DNA from: Lasiosphaeria ovina
Taxonomy: Eukaryota > Ascomycota > Sordariomycetes > Sordariales > Lasiosphaeriaceae
Assembly (NCBI GenBank): GCA_033439765.1
Contig: JAULSN010000001.1
Location: 3,534,001 to 3,598,000, forward strand
DNA length: 64,000 bases
Direction: 5' to 3'
In this document: in pieces, positions 11,279 through 22,275 of the stretch
How positions within the stretch are numbered: position 1 is the stretch's first letter
Layout of the letters: each line of letters opens with the position of its first letter
Notes under the pieces: model-generated
Told to the model about the DNA's origin: nothing
Database searches by the model: none
Seen by the model: only the letters and a program-made list of their open reading frames with translations
Program-made: the position numbers and the translations under genes

Positions 11279-12850
11279 GGTTGTTAATAACCCACCCTAC
11301 GCGTCGGTCAAGCAGCGAGCGCGGTGGATGACGACGATATGACGACGGTGATGATGCAATCACTGCCTAGGTATGCTTGCGGGAAAGAAGAGGGCACCCA
11401 GATAAAAAAAAATGAGATGCCCCGGTCTTGAGTCGGGCCTGACTCCTGCTAGGGGGGCGACAGCAAGTGCAGGCGCATGTGCATGTGCCAGGTACCAGGT
11501 GCAAGCGCGCGATGGAAGGAAAGAGATGTGGAATACGGATATGAAGAAGCGCGGACTAAAGCAGCGCGCGCATGTCATATACAGAAAAAGAAGTGAATAG
11601 GCAGGTATAACTGAGACGATGCAGCGCGCCTGCGGGCCAGCAAGGGACACGACGACGGGTGAGGCGGGCTCTTTCCCAGGTAGAATGTATGTATGTCAAG
11701 GTCAAGCGAGCTCACCTCACAAACCGACCGCCAATTATTACCTGCCTAGGTACGGATATCCGTACGGTATTTATCAAATCTCGCAGACGTTCACGACAGA
11801 GAGGGACCCTGATGTCCAGGCGAGGAAAATAAGGAGCCCCCCCTGCGGGTGGTAGCGAAAATGAAAGTGGGATCTGAATCTGGATGGGAGCGTGGGCCGG
11901 TGGCCGGCTGGTGGCTCTTCTTGTCTACACTACACGTGTAGGTTGTGGGGGAGGGAGCGAAAACGGGAGTGGCTGGACTGGGCTGGACTTTGCCGAGTTA
12001 AAACACGCACTGGACGTTTGACGACGAAGGGATGGAAATTCCAATGGATCGCACTTCCCTCAGCCTCCCCAATTAAAAGCCGAACTAAAGAAGGCTTCAA
12101 TTCGTTTTTCGCCCCGCGCTAGGTAAGCAGGTGCCCGCGTCGCCAAACACCCCGGCTCATGGTCAAACATTATCAGTCTAACCTAAATAGGCAGCAGACC
12201 CCCCAGGCTTGCCCGAGCAGGAAGCTATGTCTAGTCCGGATGGGGCATTTGTGGAGTGGATTCATGCAATTGGGCCTGGCCCTACACTACAATGACTTGC
12301 AGGGTTCCGCTTTCCTTTGGACTCTCTTCATTTATTCCCGTGTCACAATTCGAGATCATCATAGCGATCGGACCTAGCATCCAAATCCTCCAATATTTGA
12401 GTTGTCTACGTGCATGTATAATATCCCTCTGTCTTGTCGACGTTCACGGTGAATCTACCAAGGAGCTTGATACCTTTTTGGTCGTGTGGCGTGGCGCAGC
12501 TGTTGACGCTCGATCTGCAGCCCTTCCATTGTTGTTGACGACGCCCTCGACGACTTATTATCTATCCGCTCCTCTTGAGGACGGATCATAGAGGGAAAGG
12601 CTCTCCGCTGCTCTGCTGGTGGTGTTTTCACCGGTCCGCAGTTGCGCCAAGGCGCGCTGCCCAGAACTTATTTCTTTGGAATTCTCTATCAGATCAAGGA
12701 CCCATCCGAATCCAGTTCAATCCGGCTCGGATTTGTCTGGCGTGTCTGGAGCTGGAGCCGCAGCCGGAGCCGGAGCCGGAGAGAGAAACAAGGAAGGCAG
12801 TTAGATAGCTTCGCCGAGGCTGGTGGCGGAGCTGCCCAGGTCGCGCCGCC
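11279..12850. promoter_or_regulatory. Divergent promoter region between yng2 and hos2
   Basis: 1,572 bases with no gene, read outward in both directions. It contains CCTAGGTACGGATATCCGTA (11745-11764), whose last 14 bases form a perfect palindrome, and a run of GGAGCC/CCGGAG hexamers (about 12749-12782) in the hos2 leader just upstream of ATG 12851. No TATA box stands out. That the region is bidirectional is inferred from gene orientation only. Confidence 0.55.
11745..11767. repeat. Compound palindrome (CCTAGGTA next to TACGGATATCCGTA)
   Basis: TACGGATATCCGTA (11751-11764) is a perfect 14-bp palindrome, overlapping a CCTAGGTA word (11745-11752) on its left and followed by CGG. Both words recur elsewhere in intergenic DNA of the window. 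Confidence 0.85.
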
Positions 12851-14341
12851 ATGGATCCGGCGGCGTACAGATACAGGCCCCCAAAGCCCAACTACTTACC
12901 GCGCGATGTCGACGTGGATGAGCCCGTCGTCGAGGAGTACCATATGCCCATGGGCCGCGCCGATGACCGGGAGAACGCTATCTTCTTCAACCGCATGAAG
13001 CGCACCGCCATGGAGTCCAACATCGTGCGGCCCAAGGGCTACACCGTCTCGTACCACGCCAACCCCGAGATGGAGAAGCACCACTTCGGCCAGACACATC
13101 CCATGAAGCCCTGGCGTCTAACCCTTACCAAGAGCCTGGTCTCGGCCTACGGCATGCCCTTCGCCATGGACAACTACAACACGCGCGCCGCCACCTACGA
13201 GGAGCTCAAGTCCTTCCACGCCAGCGACTACCTCGACTACCTGGCTACCGCCCCGCCTGAAGACCAGCCGCGAGATATCGACAACCCGGACAAGGAGGTC
13301 AAATTCAACCTGGGCGGAAGCGACTGCCCCCTGTTCCACGGCCTCTACGACTACTGCTCCATGTCTGCGGGGAGTTCTATGGACGCTGCCCGCAAGATCT
13401 GCAACAAGCAGTCCGACATCGCCATCGCCTGGAGCGGCGGCCTGCACCACGCCAAGCGCTCCGAGGCCTCGGGCTTCTGCTACATCAACGACATTGTGCT
13501 GGGCATCCTGCAGCTGCTGCGCTGCTACCCGCGTGTCCTGTACATCGACATCGACGTCCACCACGGCGACGGCGTCGAGGAGGCCTTCTTCTCGACCGAC
13601 CGCGTCATGACCGTGTCCTTCCACAAATACCAGCCCGAGGTCTTCTTCCCCGGCACCGGCGGGCTAGACGACAACGGCCCTAAGAGCGAGCACAACCCCG
13701 GAGCCCACCACGCCATCAACGTGCCGCTCAATGACGGCATCACCGACGAGCAGTACGAGTCGCTCTTCCAGGGCATCATCGGCAAGATCAACGAGCACTT
13801 CCGGCCCAGCGTCATCGCCCTGCAGTGCGGCGCCGACTCGCTCGCCGGCGACCGGCTGGGCCGCTTCAACCTGCAGGTCCAGGGCCACGGCGCCTGTGTG
13901 GCCTTTTGCAAGCGCCTCGGCATACCCATGATCATCTTCGGCGGCGGCGGCTACACGCCGCGCAACGTGGCGCGCGCCTGGGCGTACGAGACGTCCATCG
14001 CCATCGACTGCCAGGACAAGATCGACCCTATCATCCCCCAGCACGCGCCATGGCGCGAGCACTTCATCCACGAGACCCTGTTCCCCACGCTCGAGCAGAT
14101 CCTCGGCGAGCCGCGCGCCAATCGCAACACGCAGAAGCGCCTCCAGGAGATCGTGCAACACGTGCACGAGCAGCTGCGCTTCGTCGCCCACGCCCCCAGC
14201 GTCCAGTCCCAGATCATCCCCCCGGACCTGGGCGGCATTAGAGACGACGTCGAGGACCGCATCCGCGAGGAGAACGAGGCCAAGGACGAGAACCTCCGCA
14301 AGACGCGCGAGGAGGGCGTCGGCGACCCCATGGAGCTCTGA
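12851..14341 (+). CDS. hos2: Class I histone deacetylase, Hos2 type
   Basis: Single exon, 496 residues. Zn-dependent lysine deacetylase, the catalytic subunit of Set3C-like complexes in fungi. Residues 63-385 hold the deacetylase fold. His199-His200 are in the SGGLHHAKR motif. The zinc ligands are Asp235 and His237 (DIDVHHGD) and Asp329 (CGADSL). The transition-state Tyr368 is in GGGGYTPRNV. The N-terminal segment HPMKPWRLTLTKSLVSAYG matches Hos2 rather than Rpd3. The Hos2-like C-terminus is extended by about 60 charged residues (REENEAKDENLRKTREE). ATG 12851 has an excellent context (GCCGCCATGG). All catalytic residues are intact. Confidence 0.95.
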   Translation: MDPAAYRYRPPKPNYLPRDVDVDEPVVEEYHMPMGRADDRENAIFFNRMKRTAMESNIVRPKGYTVSYHANPEMEKHHFGQTHPMKPWRLTLTKSLVSAYGMPFAMDNYNTRAATYEELKSFHASDYLDYLATAPPEDQPRDIDNPDKEVKFNLGGSDCPLFHGLYDYCSMSAGSSMDAARKICNKQSDIAIAWSGGLHHAKRSEASGFCYINDIVLGILQLLRCYPRVLYIDIDVHHGDGVEEAFFSTDRVMTVSFHKYQPEVFFPGTGGLDDNGPKSEHNPGAHHAINVPLNDGITDEQYESLFQGIIGKINEHFRPSVIALQCGADSLAGDRLGRFNLQVQGHGACVAFCKRLGIPMIIFGGGGYTPRNVARAWAYETSIAIDCQDKIDPIIPQHAPWREHFIHETLFPTLEQILGEPRANRNTQKRLQEIVQHVHEQLRFVAHAPSVQSQIIPPDLGGIRDDVEDRIREENEAKDENLRKTREEGVGDPMEL

Positions 14342-15031
14342 CGCTACTTTCTGTCTACCGTATCCCCTGAGAGCCCAGAGCCAGAGAGAAATGAGGAGAC
14401 GCCCATTGCCTAGCATGGTGTCATTCTTTTTTTCTTGTCTTTGCTGTACCAACAGATGCTACTTGGTATTCAATCCCCATCTCCCCTCTATTCTGTATTA
14501 TGCATCACATGTATGTTCACGTCTTATGCGTGTATAGATAGCGTGAAAGGGTGCCTGCTTGTTTGCCCTGCAGAAACACATTTGTGCCGACATTGCCAGA
14601 TAGATACAAACACGGTGAACAGTGAAACAAACAAACTTACGCACGCTTGTTATTCCCGACGAGAAACGCTATCCTGCGCTTGAACTAAAACACAAACACA
14701 TAAAACGTATGCTCGCTCTTCCGTCAAAACGCACTCAACAACCTAGTCAACATCATTTTAGGCCGGTGCTATGTTTTACATGTATATCAAAGACAGCAGC
14801 GGGGGAGGGCAGCAATAAAAAAAACCAAAAACCCCAAAATCGCAATGCTTTTCGTGCCGACAATAAGACGAACCAGGGAACAAAAAAGTCGGCCCAAGTC
14901 GGCCCGTATTTTCAATTAAATGGCATGTGAACCAAAAAATGGCTCATCACCAAACAGACAACTACGTAGCTCGCAAGAGAGGATTGCGTTAAATAAAAAC
15001 TCGTTTCCGTATCTCGCATCTCTGAATAGCA
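14342..15031. other. Convergent 3' region between hos2 and the MFS gene
   Basis: 690 AT-richer bases without a credible gene; probably both 3' UTRs. Confidence 0.6.
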
Positions 15032-16846
15032 TCAGCCCCAGTGCGGGGTGGAAAAAGCGGTTTGGGCCTCTTCCTCGAGCATCTTGCGCTTGATGTGCCT
15101 CGACTTGACAGCGACAAAGGTGACGAGGGCAATGCCAATGGCCAGGCCGATCGACAGCAGCATGAGGTTGACGGGGACGGGGTTGCCGCCAAAGGTCTCG
15201 TGGAAGAGGTAGTCGAGGCCAGACTGGGAGAAGTTGAAGAGGCCCGAGAGGCAGATGATGGTGCCGTAGACCTTGCCAAAGGTGCGGAAGCCAAAGACCT
15301 TTGCGCTGTAGTCGGAGACGGCCGTGTAGTAAAAGGGGCGGTAGAGGACGAAGAGGCAGATGTTGGCGTAGGCGGACCACATCTTGGGTATCACGCCAAA
15401 GAAGCCGATGGTGGTGGCGCAGGCGACGAGGGCCGTGAGCACCGTCACGGTGCTGGTGCGGTCGAGCACGAGGCCGATGAAAGGGATCGACAGGATTCCA
15501 CCGAGCGGCAGCGCGACGTCGAAGAAGTTGTTGAGTTCGATGGCCTTGTCGACGGACCCGAAGATGGCCTCGTATTGTGGGCGGATGGTAGCGACAAAGT
15601 AGTTGATTCTGGTCATCTGAATGACTATTTACGTGAAAAATCCGACAGTAAGCAAAACGTGCATGCGAAAAACATTAAGCGAAAATAGAAGTTTTGTGTG
15701 ACCTTACCGGTAAACATGCAGATAAGAATGAACCAGGGCGACTTGATCTGTTCCATTGACGTATGCGGGTGCATTACTCCCCACACACCCGATATCTCGT
15801 TCTTGCGCTCTTCCCGCTTTGCCTGCTTGTCCGCCTTGGCTGAGCCGAGCAGGTCTTGAATGCCCGAGACCACCTCCTCGCGGTGCTGTCTCTCCTCTTC
15901 GTGGAGGAGAGCCGTATGCTCGTCAATCTGGTCATACGGGTCGTCGTCGGGAATAGGTTCCTCAATCTCCTCAACCAGCTCACCCACCGTCTTATAGGAC
16001 TGGGCGGGCAGCAACGTCAGCTGGATGACGATGATGACAGTAGGCACAACGAGGTAGGCCAAGAAGAAGCGTCTATGACCAAAGGCTCCACCCGACTTCT
16101 CGTAGACGATTCGGTATATCAAAAACAAGGCACTGGATGCGTCGAAGGCGCCAGTAAGGAGGGCGAGGATGAAACCCGAATTCCGGGGAAAGGCATTGCA
16201 CAACTGGAAGGATGAGATGTAGGTAAATGGGCCGCCCAGGGCTAGGAAGAGGTAGCCAAAAAGCAGGCCATCGAAGGGCACTCTGTTCTCAAACGACATG
16301 AGAAGGGCGCCGATTGCGAGGAAGACGGAGCCCAGCAGGCCGCACACGCGCGGGCCATAGCGATCGAGAATGGCTCCCACGGGCAGGGCGGCGACGTTGG
16401 TGGCAACGGCGGCCACGGTGAACATGAGATTGAGATGAATCTCAACACATGTGTCCCCGCTCACAGGGCCGTCCTGGCAGACATCTCGGTAGGCTCCTTC
16501 ATCCTTTAGGACGGGTTTTATGGCGGCATAGCCAAAGACGATACCGGCGGAGAAGAGGCAGTAAAAGACCGTGGCTGTTACCTGGACTATACGAAATCAC
16601 ATGGGTCGGCTTTCAGGACGAAAGAGAGGGAGAGATGGACAAGGACGTACGCATTCGCTTCCATTTTGGCACCTCAAAGGCGCCCACGGCGTGAATCTGC
16701 TCGAGGGCCGGAGGATCCCATGATTGCGGGAGGGGGTTGAAGCTCAGCTTGCGGGAGCGAGCTGAGGCATCGGAGCTCCTCCGGGACCGCTGGTCGTTTG
16801 GGAGAATACTGAAAGTCTCGAGAGACGAGACGCGGTTTAGAGACAT
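15032..16846 (-). CDS. fmp42: MFS transporter, Fmp42 / SLC43-like
   Basis: Three exons on the minus strand, 16846-16651, 16586-15708 and 15624-15032, give 555 residues; introns are 64 and 83 nt. The first join restores Leu-Gln-Val-Thr-Ala-Thr-Val-Phe, the start of TM1. The second join (ACC G|TC ATT CAG) restores Thr-Val-Ile-Gln-Met-Thr-Arg-Ile-Asn-Tyr-Phe. Twelve hydrophobic segments are visible, with the MFS loop motif GAILDRYGPR after TM2 and its repeat GLVLDRTST in the second half. A charged central loop of about 90 residues (EEIEEPIPDDDPYDQIDEHTALL) separates the halves. The family resembles yeast Fmp42 and animal SLC43 amino-acid carriers; the substrate here is unknown. The N-terminal 65 residues are cytosolic and Ser/Arg-rich. 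Confidence 0.85.
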
Positions 16847-18583
16847 GCCAGGCCAGCTGCTGTGAACGGCGACCGTGGGTCAGGTTCACGTTCCTACCAA
16901 GATGCGAGAGGGAGAGATAGAGATAGGCGGCGAGCTTGGTCGTCCTGTCCCTTGAAATCGACAGCCGCTGTCGGCTGGCTTTTAATTATCTTCAATAACT
17001 ATCCAACCGGGGCTCTCGGTTCGCCAATGGGTCCTAGAGGGGTCGATAAGATGAATGCAGCTCCTAGGGAGGCTTGCAAAGCGGAGATAAGAGAGCTTCG
17101 AGACTAGGGCGGAGGGGTGTGGAGGGGAGTTGGCGAAGAGATACCCGAAGACCCTTGTGCCCATGCACTCACTCCCGTCACTCACTGCACAACATGAGGA
17201 GCCAAATGCAAGTAGGATTCCCAAGAGAAAGCGACTTGAACGACAGCTCTGGGACGGTCACGGCTTTTAATAAAACAGAAACAAATCACGTCATAACAAA
17301 AGACAATGATGGGGCAGTGGACGAGATGAAGCCTGCGAACGTTGCCTCCAAGCGGGGTTCATGTTATATCATGCACCTAGACTCAACCGAGAGGATGTAG
17401 CACCTACTAGCTTGGCGACGTGACTAACGCGGCCGACGATGCGATGCGAGTCTCGGCAGCTGTAGAGTACGCCTAGGTCGAACCTTCCAGCTTTGCTGCA
17501 GTGCTAGAGTTGAAGGAGGCCAAGCTGCAAAAAAATATCCGTCTAATTCTTGGGGTTCTATCTCAAAAAGCACCTTCCCAACTTCTTCACCTTGTCGACT
17601 CGGTTGAAGAAGGAACGGGGAGGGGAGGCGGCTTGGGCGGGTGTTGTCGTCATGAGCTCTGCCATTGGTGCCCCTAACTTCCGACGACCGGATTGCCGTT
17701 TTTGATTCGCCTAACACCCTGGCTGCGCCGCCTCGACCAATCGATCGGCAGTTCTTACATTTCTTATACAGTACGAATACAAATGCTCGAGACGGAGAGC
17801 AACTCAGTTCGCCATTCATCGTTCTCCGTTACGGCTTGTTTATTAACAGCTTGCTTCCATATCCCATTTCTGTAGGGAGTTGACTGGCTATAAAACCGGC
17901 AAGCACTGCTCCTAGCCGTATGCAGGCCCCCAAAAAACGCCCGCAGACTCTGACCCTGCCTTAGGCAGTACCTTACTATAGTAGCTATACTGGGCCCGTG
18001 TATAGCCGAGAGTGCAAGCAGCAAATGGAAGAAAAATATACCAACTTGCAGTAACATGGGATGGCTTTGCTCTGGCACTGTGTAAAGCAGAACACGACAG
18101 TCTTGTCATCTCAATGTCCCATGACTCTCCCCTCAGACCATGAACATTTCGCTGCCTTTCAGGTATTCCATCTCCGGCGTGGCTGACGCGTCGACAACAA
18201 ACTCGGGCAAGCCTCGCGGTGAACGGGCGGTGGAGTTTTTTCCTGAGGCCGAGGCTTCAACCCCACAGCTCGGATTTACACCAGATAAAGAGGAGTACGT
18301 CTCCTACTCCATACATAACCCTAACCCTGGCCACATACCCCGCCCGCCAGTACATCCAAGATTCTGCCGCGCAGTAATTTACGACTTTTTACCACAACGT
18401 AACCCGGCCCTTACCTTTCCACTGCAACCGACCTTCCACAACCACCAAAAAACATCGTCGGCGCCGCATTCAATCGATGCATCGGTATAGCTTCATTTCT
18501 TCATCGTAAGGTTCATTTCCATCCATATTAGTACCTGGAAAGGTCATTACTTGATGAAGACGAGTACCTACGGTACCAGGACT
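16847..18583. other. Gene-poor stretch upstream of the MFS gene
   Basis: No supported gene. The first few hundred bases should hold the MFS promoter. A plus-strand frame at 18140-18490 (116 codons) has no recognisable domain and no codon bias. Confidence 0.45.
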
Positions 18584-18968
18584 TTGACAGAGTTCAACAC
18601 CTTCGGGGCAGGCCGCGCACCACTACTGCCTTTGTAGCCGAGCCGAACGCTCCGAGGGTCCCGACTACTCAGCCGGGCAGGCAGTCCGGCGGGATCCCTC
18701 GCAGTGGGAAAATGCCACCCTCGATGACGACGACGATAACGTCGACGAGCTCAGCCAGGCAGCTACGGAGCCTCGTCGTACTATAAACAACCTCGATGCG
18801 GCTCGCCGGGGTAACCGGGGTTCAGGGAGCCGGGGAGCCCGGGCAACATCACGAGCTCCACGTGGCACTGCAGCCTCTGCAGTGGCTGAGGGTCGTGTTG
18901 TCAAGCCTACACGAAGTGGGAGGGTCCCTCAGCCTACTGCCCGGGCACTAGAAGGCATGGATCAGTAG
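18584..18968 (+). pseudogene. Possible relic of a mobile-element ORF (C-terminal fragment)
   Basis: A frame stays open for about 127 codons from just after a TGA at about 18582 to TAG 18966-18968, but has no usable start. It encodes an acidic patch (WENATLDDDDDNVDELSQ) followed by Arg/Gly/Ser/Pro-rich repeats and ends KPTRSGRVPQPTARALEGMDQ apart from the stop. Immediately upstream, another frame reads LLDEDEYLRYQDFDRVQHLR, suggesting a frameshift between the two. An acidic then basic Ser/Pro tail is common at the end of fungal transposase or gag-pol proteins, but I cannot assign a family. It could also be an unrelated decayed gene. Confidence 0.3.
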
Positions 18969-21900
18969 GGCTGTCAGTTGCGAGCAGTTGTAAGTAGTTG
19001 TAAGCAGGCATGCAGTTTTTATTGCATTTTTGGCCCTGTTACGTAATCAGAATCAACGGAGCCAGCTTCACTTTTTACTGCAGACTTGAACGATTTGAGC
19101 GGATCTACGGTCCTGAGCTTCAATTACTGCATTTGGAAGTATGTTGACGGTGGCGACGGCGGCGAGGTGCAATTGCGGTACAACTGCGTTGCCAGCGCTT
19201 GGAGCGGGGCAGCCAGCGAATGCGGTAATTTTGGCTGTAAAATGTGGCATTTTCCTAGGCGGTGAGCTGTAAAGCCTTGGCGCCTATGTACCTACAGTAC
19301 GTGTGGACGTTTTAACAGTAGTAGGAGAGAATCCGAGATGGAGATGGAGCCCACCTCTTCGAACAACTTCTGAGTCGGTAATGCGCCGAATCCTTGGCAC
19401 AGCTGCCTCGCTTCGTCGCGTACAGCCTCTCGTGGCGTGGCCAGACCCTTCTCAACGGTCGCGCATGTGTAACCAGAGCAGAGCTCATGCGGGGAGGGAG
19501 CAATGTGAGTGAGTGCAGTTGAAAAGCAGTTGAGCTATTTTCCGACGTGCCATGGGAGATACGCAGATCAGCTTCGCAGATGGAAAGAGAAGTAAGTCCC
19601 AGATGGGTCAACTCTGGCAACAAACTCGGCTATTTCCGCCCTTCAACGCTGCGGGCGACGGGCGTGACCCGGGAAATGTGGATAGTGATATCTCTTGCGT
19701 TTGGCCATGCCATTACCCAGCGGACCGACGCGGACCAATAAGAGGCCTAGGGGGTCTGATAGATGGCCTTGGTGGCGGTTTGCCGAGAGACTTTAGAGTC
19801 GGGGTCCCGACAACGACGACGACGACGGGAGTTCACGACAGCATCGAGAAGACTGGGCTTAGAGCTGTGGGCAATTACAGTCAGATTTGCTCATATTGCT
19901 GTCTGTGTTCTACTAACCTGGAAAGCTCATCGTGGTTCTACTACTAGCCCGCTATATACCTAAGTTCCACATAGTCTATCCGTGTAAATCAATTCAAACT
20001 CAAAGCATCTCGATATAGACAAAAGGCCGAAGCAATAAGATTGTCTCACATAAGTGAATAACTGGTCGGCTTAAGCTGAAAGTGAGGTTTTGTCTTGGTG
20101 GTATTATGTCTGTCTGTAATGGCAAGACCCGGGTAACTGTTGAGAACTATCAGGAATGGAGACACGTCCACTGCTTGCAATGGCACTGCATATTGATTAT
20201 CATTATGTAATGAGGGGGAAAGGGTACAGCCGTTAGCATTTGTCCTACGTTGCTACGCATACAGTCGCACAGTCGGGCTGTTGCCAAAAGCCCCCAAGAG
20301 ACTTATTTGTTAACATTCAAAGACCACGACGCCAGCAATATGCCGTTCGTTCCTTGCGATGGGATCTTATTATGAGTGCGTCCACGACGCCACTGACCTC
20401 TTGGTGTCCTAAACTTGGCGTTTTTGGCGCTTTCTGTCCTCCCCCACTGGTGAGAGAAAGGGACATGCTTCGAACATTCGGACTCATCGGCGTCGTAGAT
20501 GCGCTGCATAACCTACCTAGGGTTGTAGCTATGTGCGCACAGGAATATGCCGACACTGTTATACTCTTCTTGCCTCACGCCTGCTTGCGCTAACCTCACT
20601 GATAGAGGCGGGGTCCAAAAATAACTCGATATTCTGTTGTCGGGACTGCCACACGCAAGGACCCCACCACTCGGCGGGCCCTCGAGACTGATGGAGAGCC
20701 GAAGGTTGGCAAACATGCCGTCCAGTTCTGGGGCTCAAAACCCGAAAAAGAACACAGACGGCGGAGTTGGGCAGACACAATACGGCCCCCGCACTTATTG
20801 TCGGACTTTTTACTGGTGAGAAGCAACGGGAGGTGGGTGGCACATCAGCTGCGGTGCTGATGACTTGCTGCTGTTGCCAAGCCAAGCAATAGCTTCAAAG
20901 CTAATGGCGGGGCACTCGATTTGCCTGCCGTTTGGTTTGGAGGTGGTGTGGTGACAACCACCCCCAATTTGCTCAAACAGAGCCAGACCAGACCGCTCAC
21001 TTACATGGCAGACCTAGAATCCATGCTTTGCGGGCGGGCCAGCCCTTGCCCCCATTTACACAGTAGGTCCAAGTCCCAACTCTGCAATATGTGCTGTACC
21101 TAAGGCAGTAAGTCTGATGGAGCTGATGGCGCGTTTGAAAAGGGTCTAGCGGGGCCTGTCCATCAAATGTGAATGCATGCCATTTGGGCCAATGCCAGGG
21201 GCCGCAACCGCCTGCGACTGCGACCGCGAAGCAGGCGCTTGCCCTTCCCGTTCAATGGTCGGCCACGCCCAAGCCTTTTGGCTGTAAGCGCCGACGGTGC
21301 GAGGCCAATCACGGCATCTTGCCGCCTGGAGCGCGCTCGCCAACCCCTTTGCAGCACTGGGCTGCACCGCACCGACAGTGCTGTGCTGTGACTGCCCAGC
21401 ACCGGACTGCAAACCAAGGGAAAAAGTATCCACGGACAGATTCCCTAAGGTGAGGGGAGGGGAGGGAGGTAGTGCCGCCACCAGATGGCTTCTCCCGCTG
21501 GCTGCCCTGGCCCCCCAGTTCAAGTTCCCCCGTTACGAGCCCCTGTCGTGGTGCGCACCCATGTCCCCCCATGTCAGGTCGCACGGCGGGCTGCCTGCGC
21601 ACGCATCGACTGGGGGAGGGAAGGAGGGGATGGCCGCATATTGACCACCTCCTTCCCGGCATCAGGGCTCCTGCCAGCCCAGACTGGATGGACATTGGAT
21701 CTGGACCTCCATTTGGGCGGACATTTCGACACCTGACGGGACGCTGCTGCTGTTGCTGCTGCTGCGTTTCTTGTTTCACTCGGGCCGTCTCCTACCTCTA
21801 TGCTACTTGCCTTGCCTTGCACCCCTCAAGCTATCAGCCAGCTTCTTTTTGGTTTTATCTCGCCACTACCTAATTACTGCCCTGCCTTGCTGCCGTGGAA

Positions 21901-22275
21901 CGCCTCGTTGCAGCAGCCAGGTCAGGTCTCGTTTTCGGGTTGCAGCAAGCATCGCCGGCCTGGGCCACCTCACAGCGTGCGCGGAGCGGGGTTCGTTTGG
22001 TCAACTCGGCACTCGCAAAGCTGATTGAACAGGAGCAATAAGCCTTCTCGACTTCGCAGCACGCACACACTCGAAACCCGAAGCTGGAAGCTCCAAAAAT
22101 AGCCTCTTACATACATCTATCTGCTGTGCGCCGCTTTGCGCCTGCCCGTTCGTTGCCTCAAGAAGTCGATATTCGACACCAAGGCGGAAACAGAAACAGA
22201 AAAGAGAAGAAAAAGAAACAGCGTGCCGGCGCCGCAACCCCCTCCCCCGCGTGTGAGGAGGATAAAGCCGCGGCC
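18969..22275. other. Gene-poor stretch and promoter/leader of the WW-PhoD gene
   Basis: No supported gene in about 3.3 kb. GC content rises after about 21.1 kb and several overlapping frames open there on both strands, but none shows a domain. The last 300 bases form the probable leader, which has an open, in-frame, non-ATG extension (from 22126) that I do not include. Confidence 0.45.

Noticed and set aside
13664..14452. Long minus-strand frame opposite hos2
   Set aside because: Antisense shadow caused by strong third-position GC bias of the deacetylase gene; no domain.
18316..18332. CCTAACCCTGG telomere-like word
   Set aside because: Only one and a half copies, not an array; chance match.
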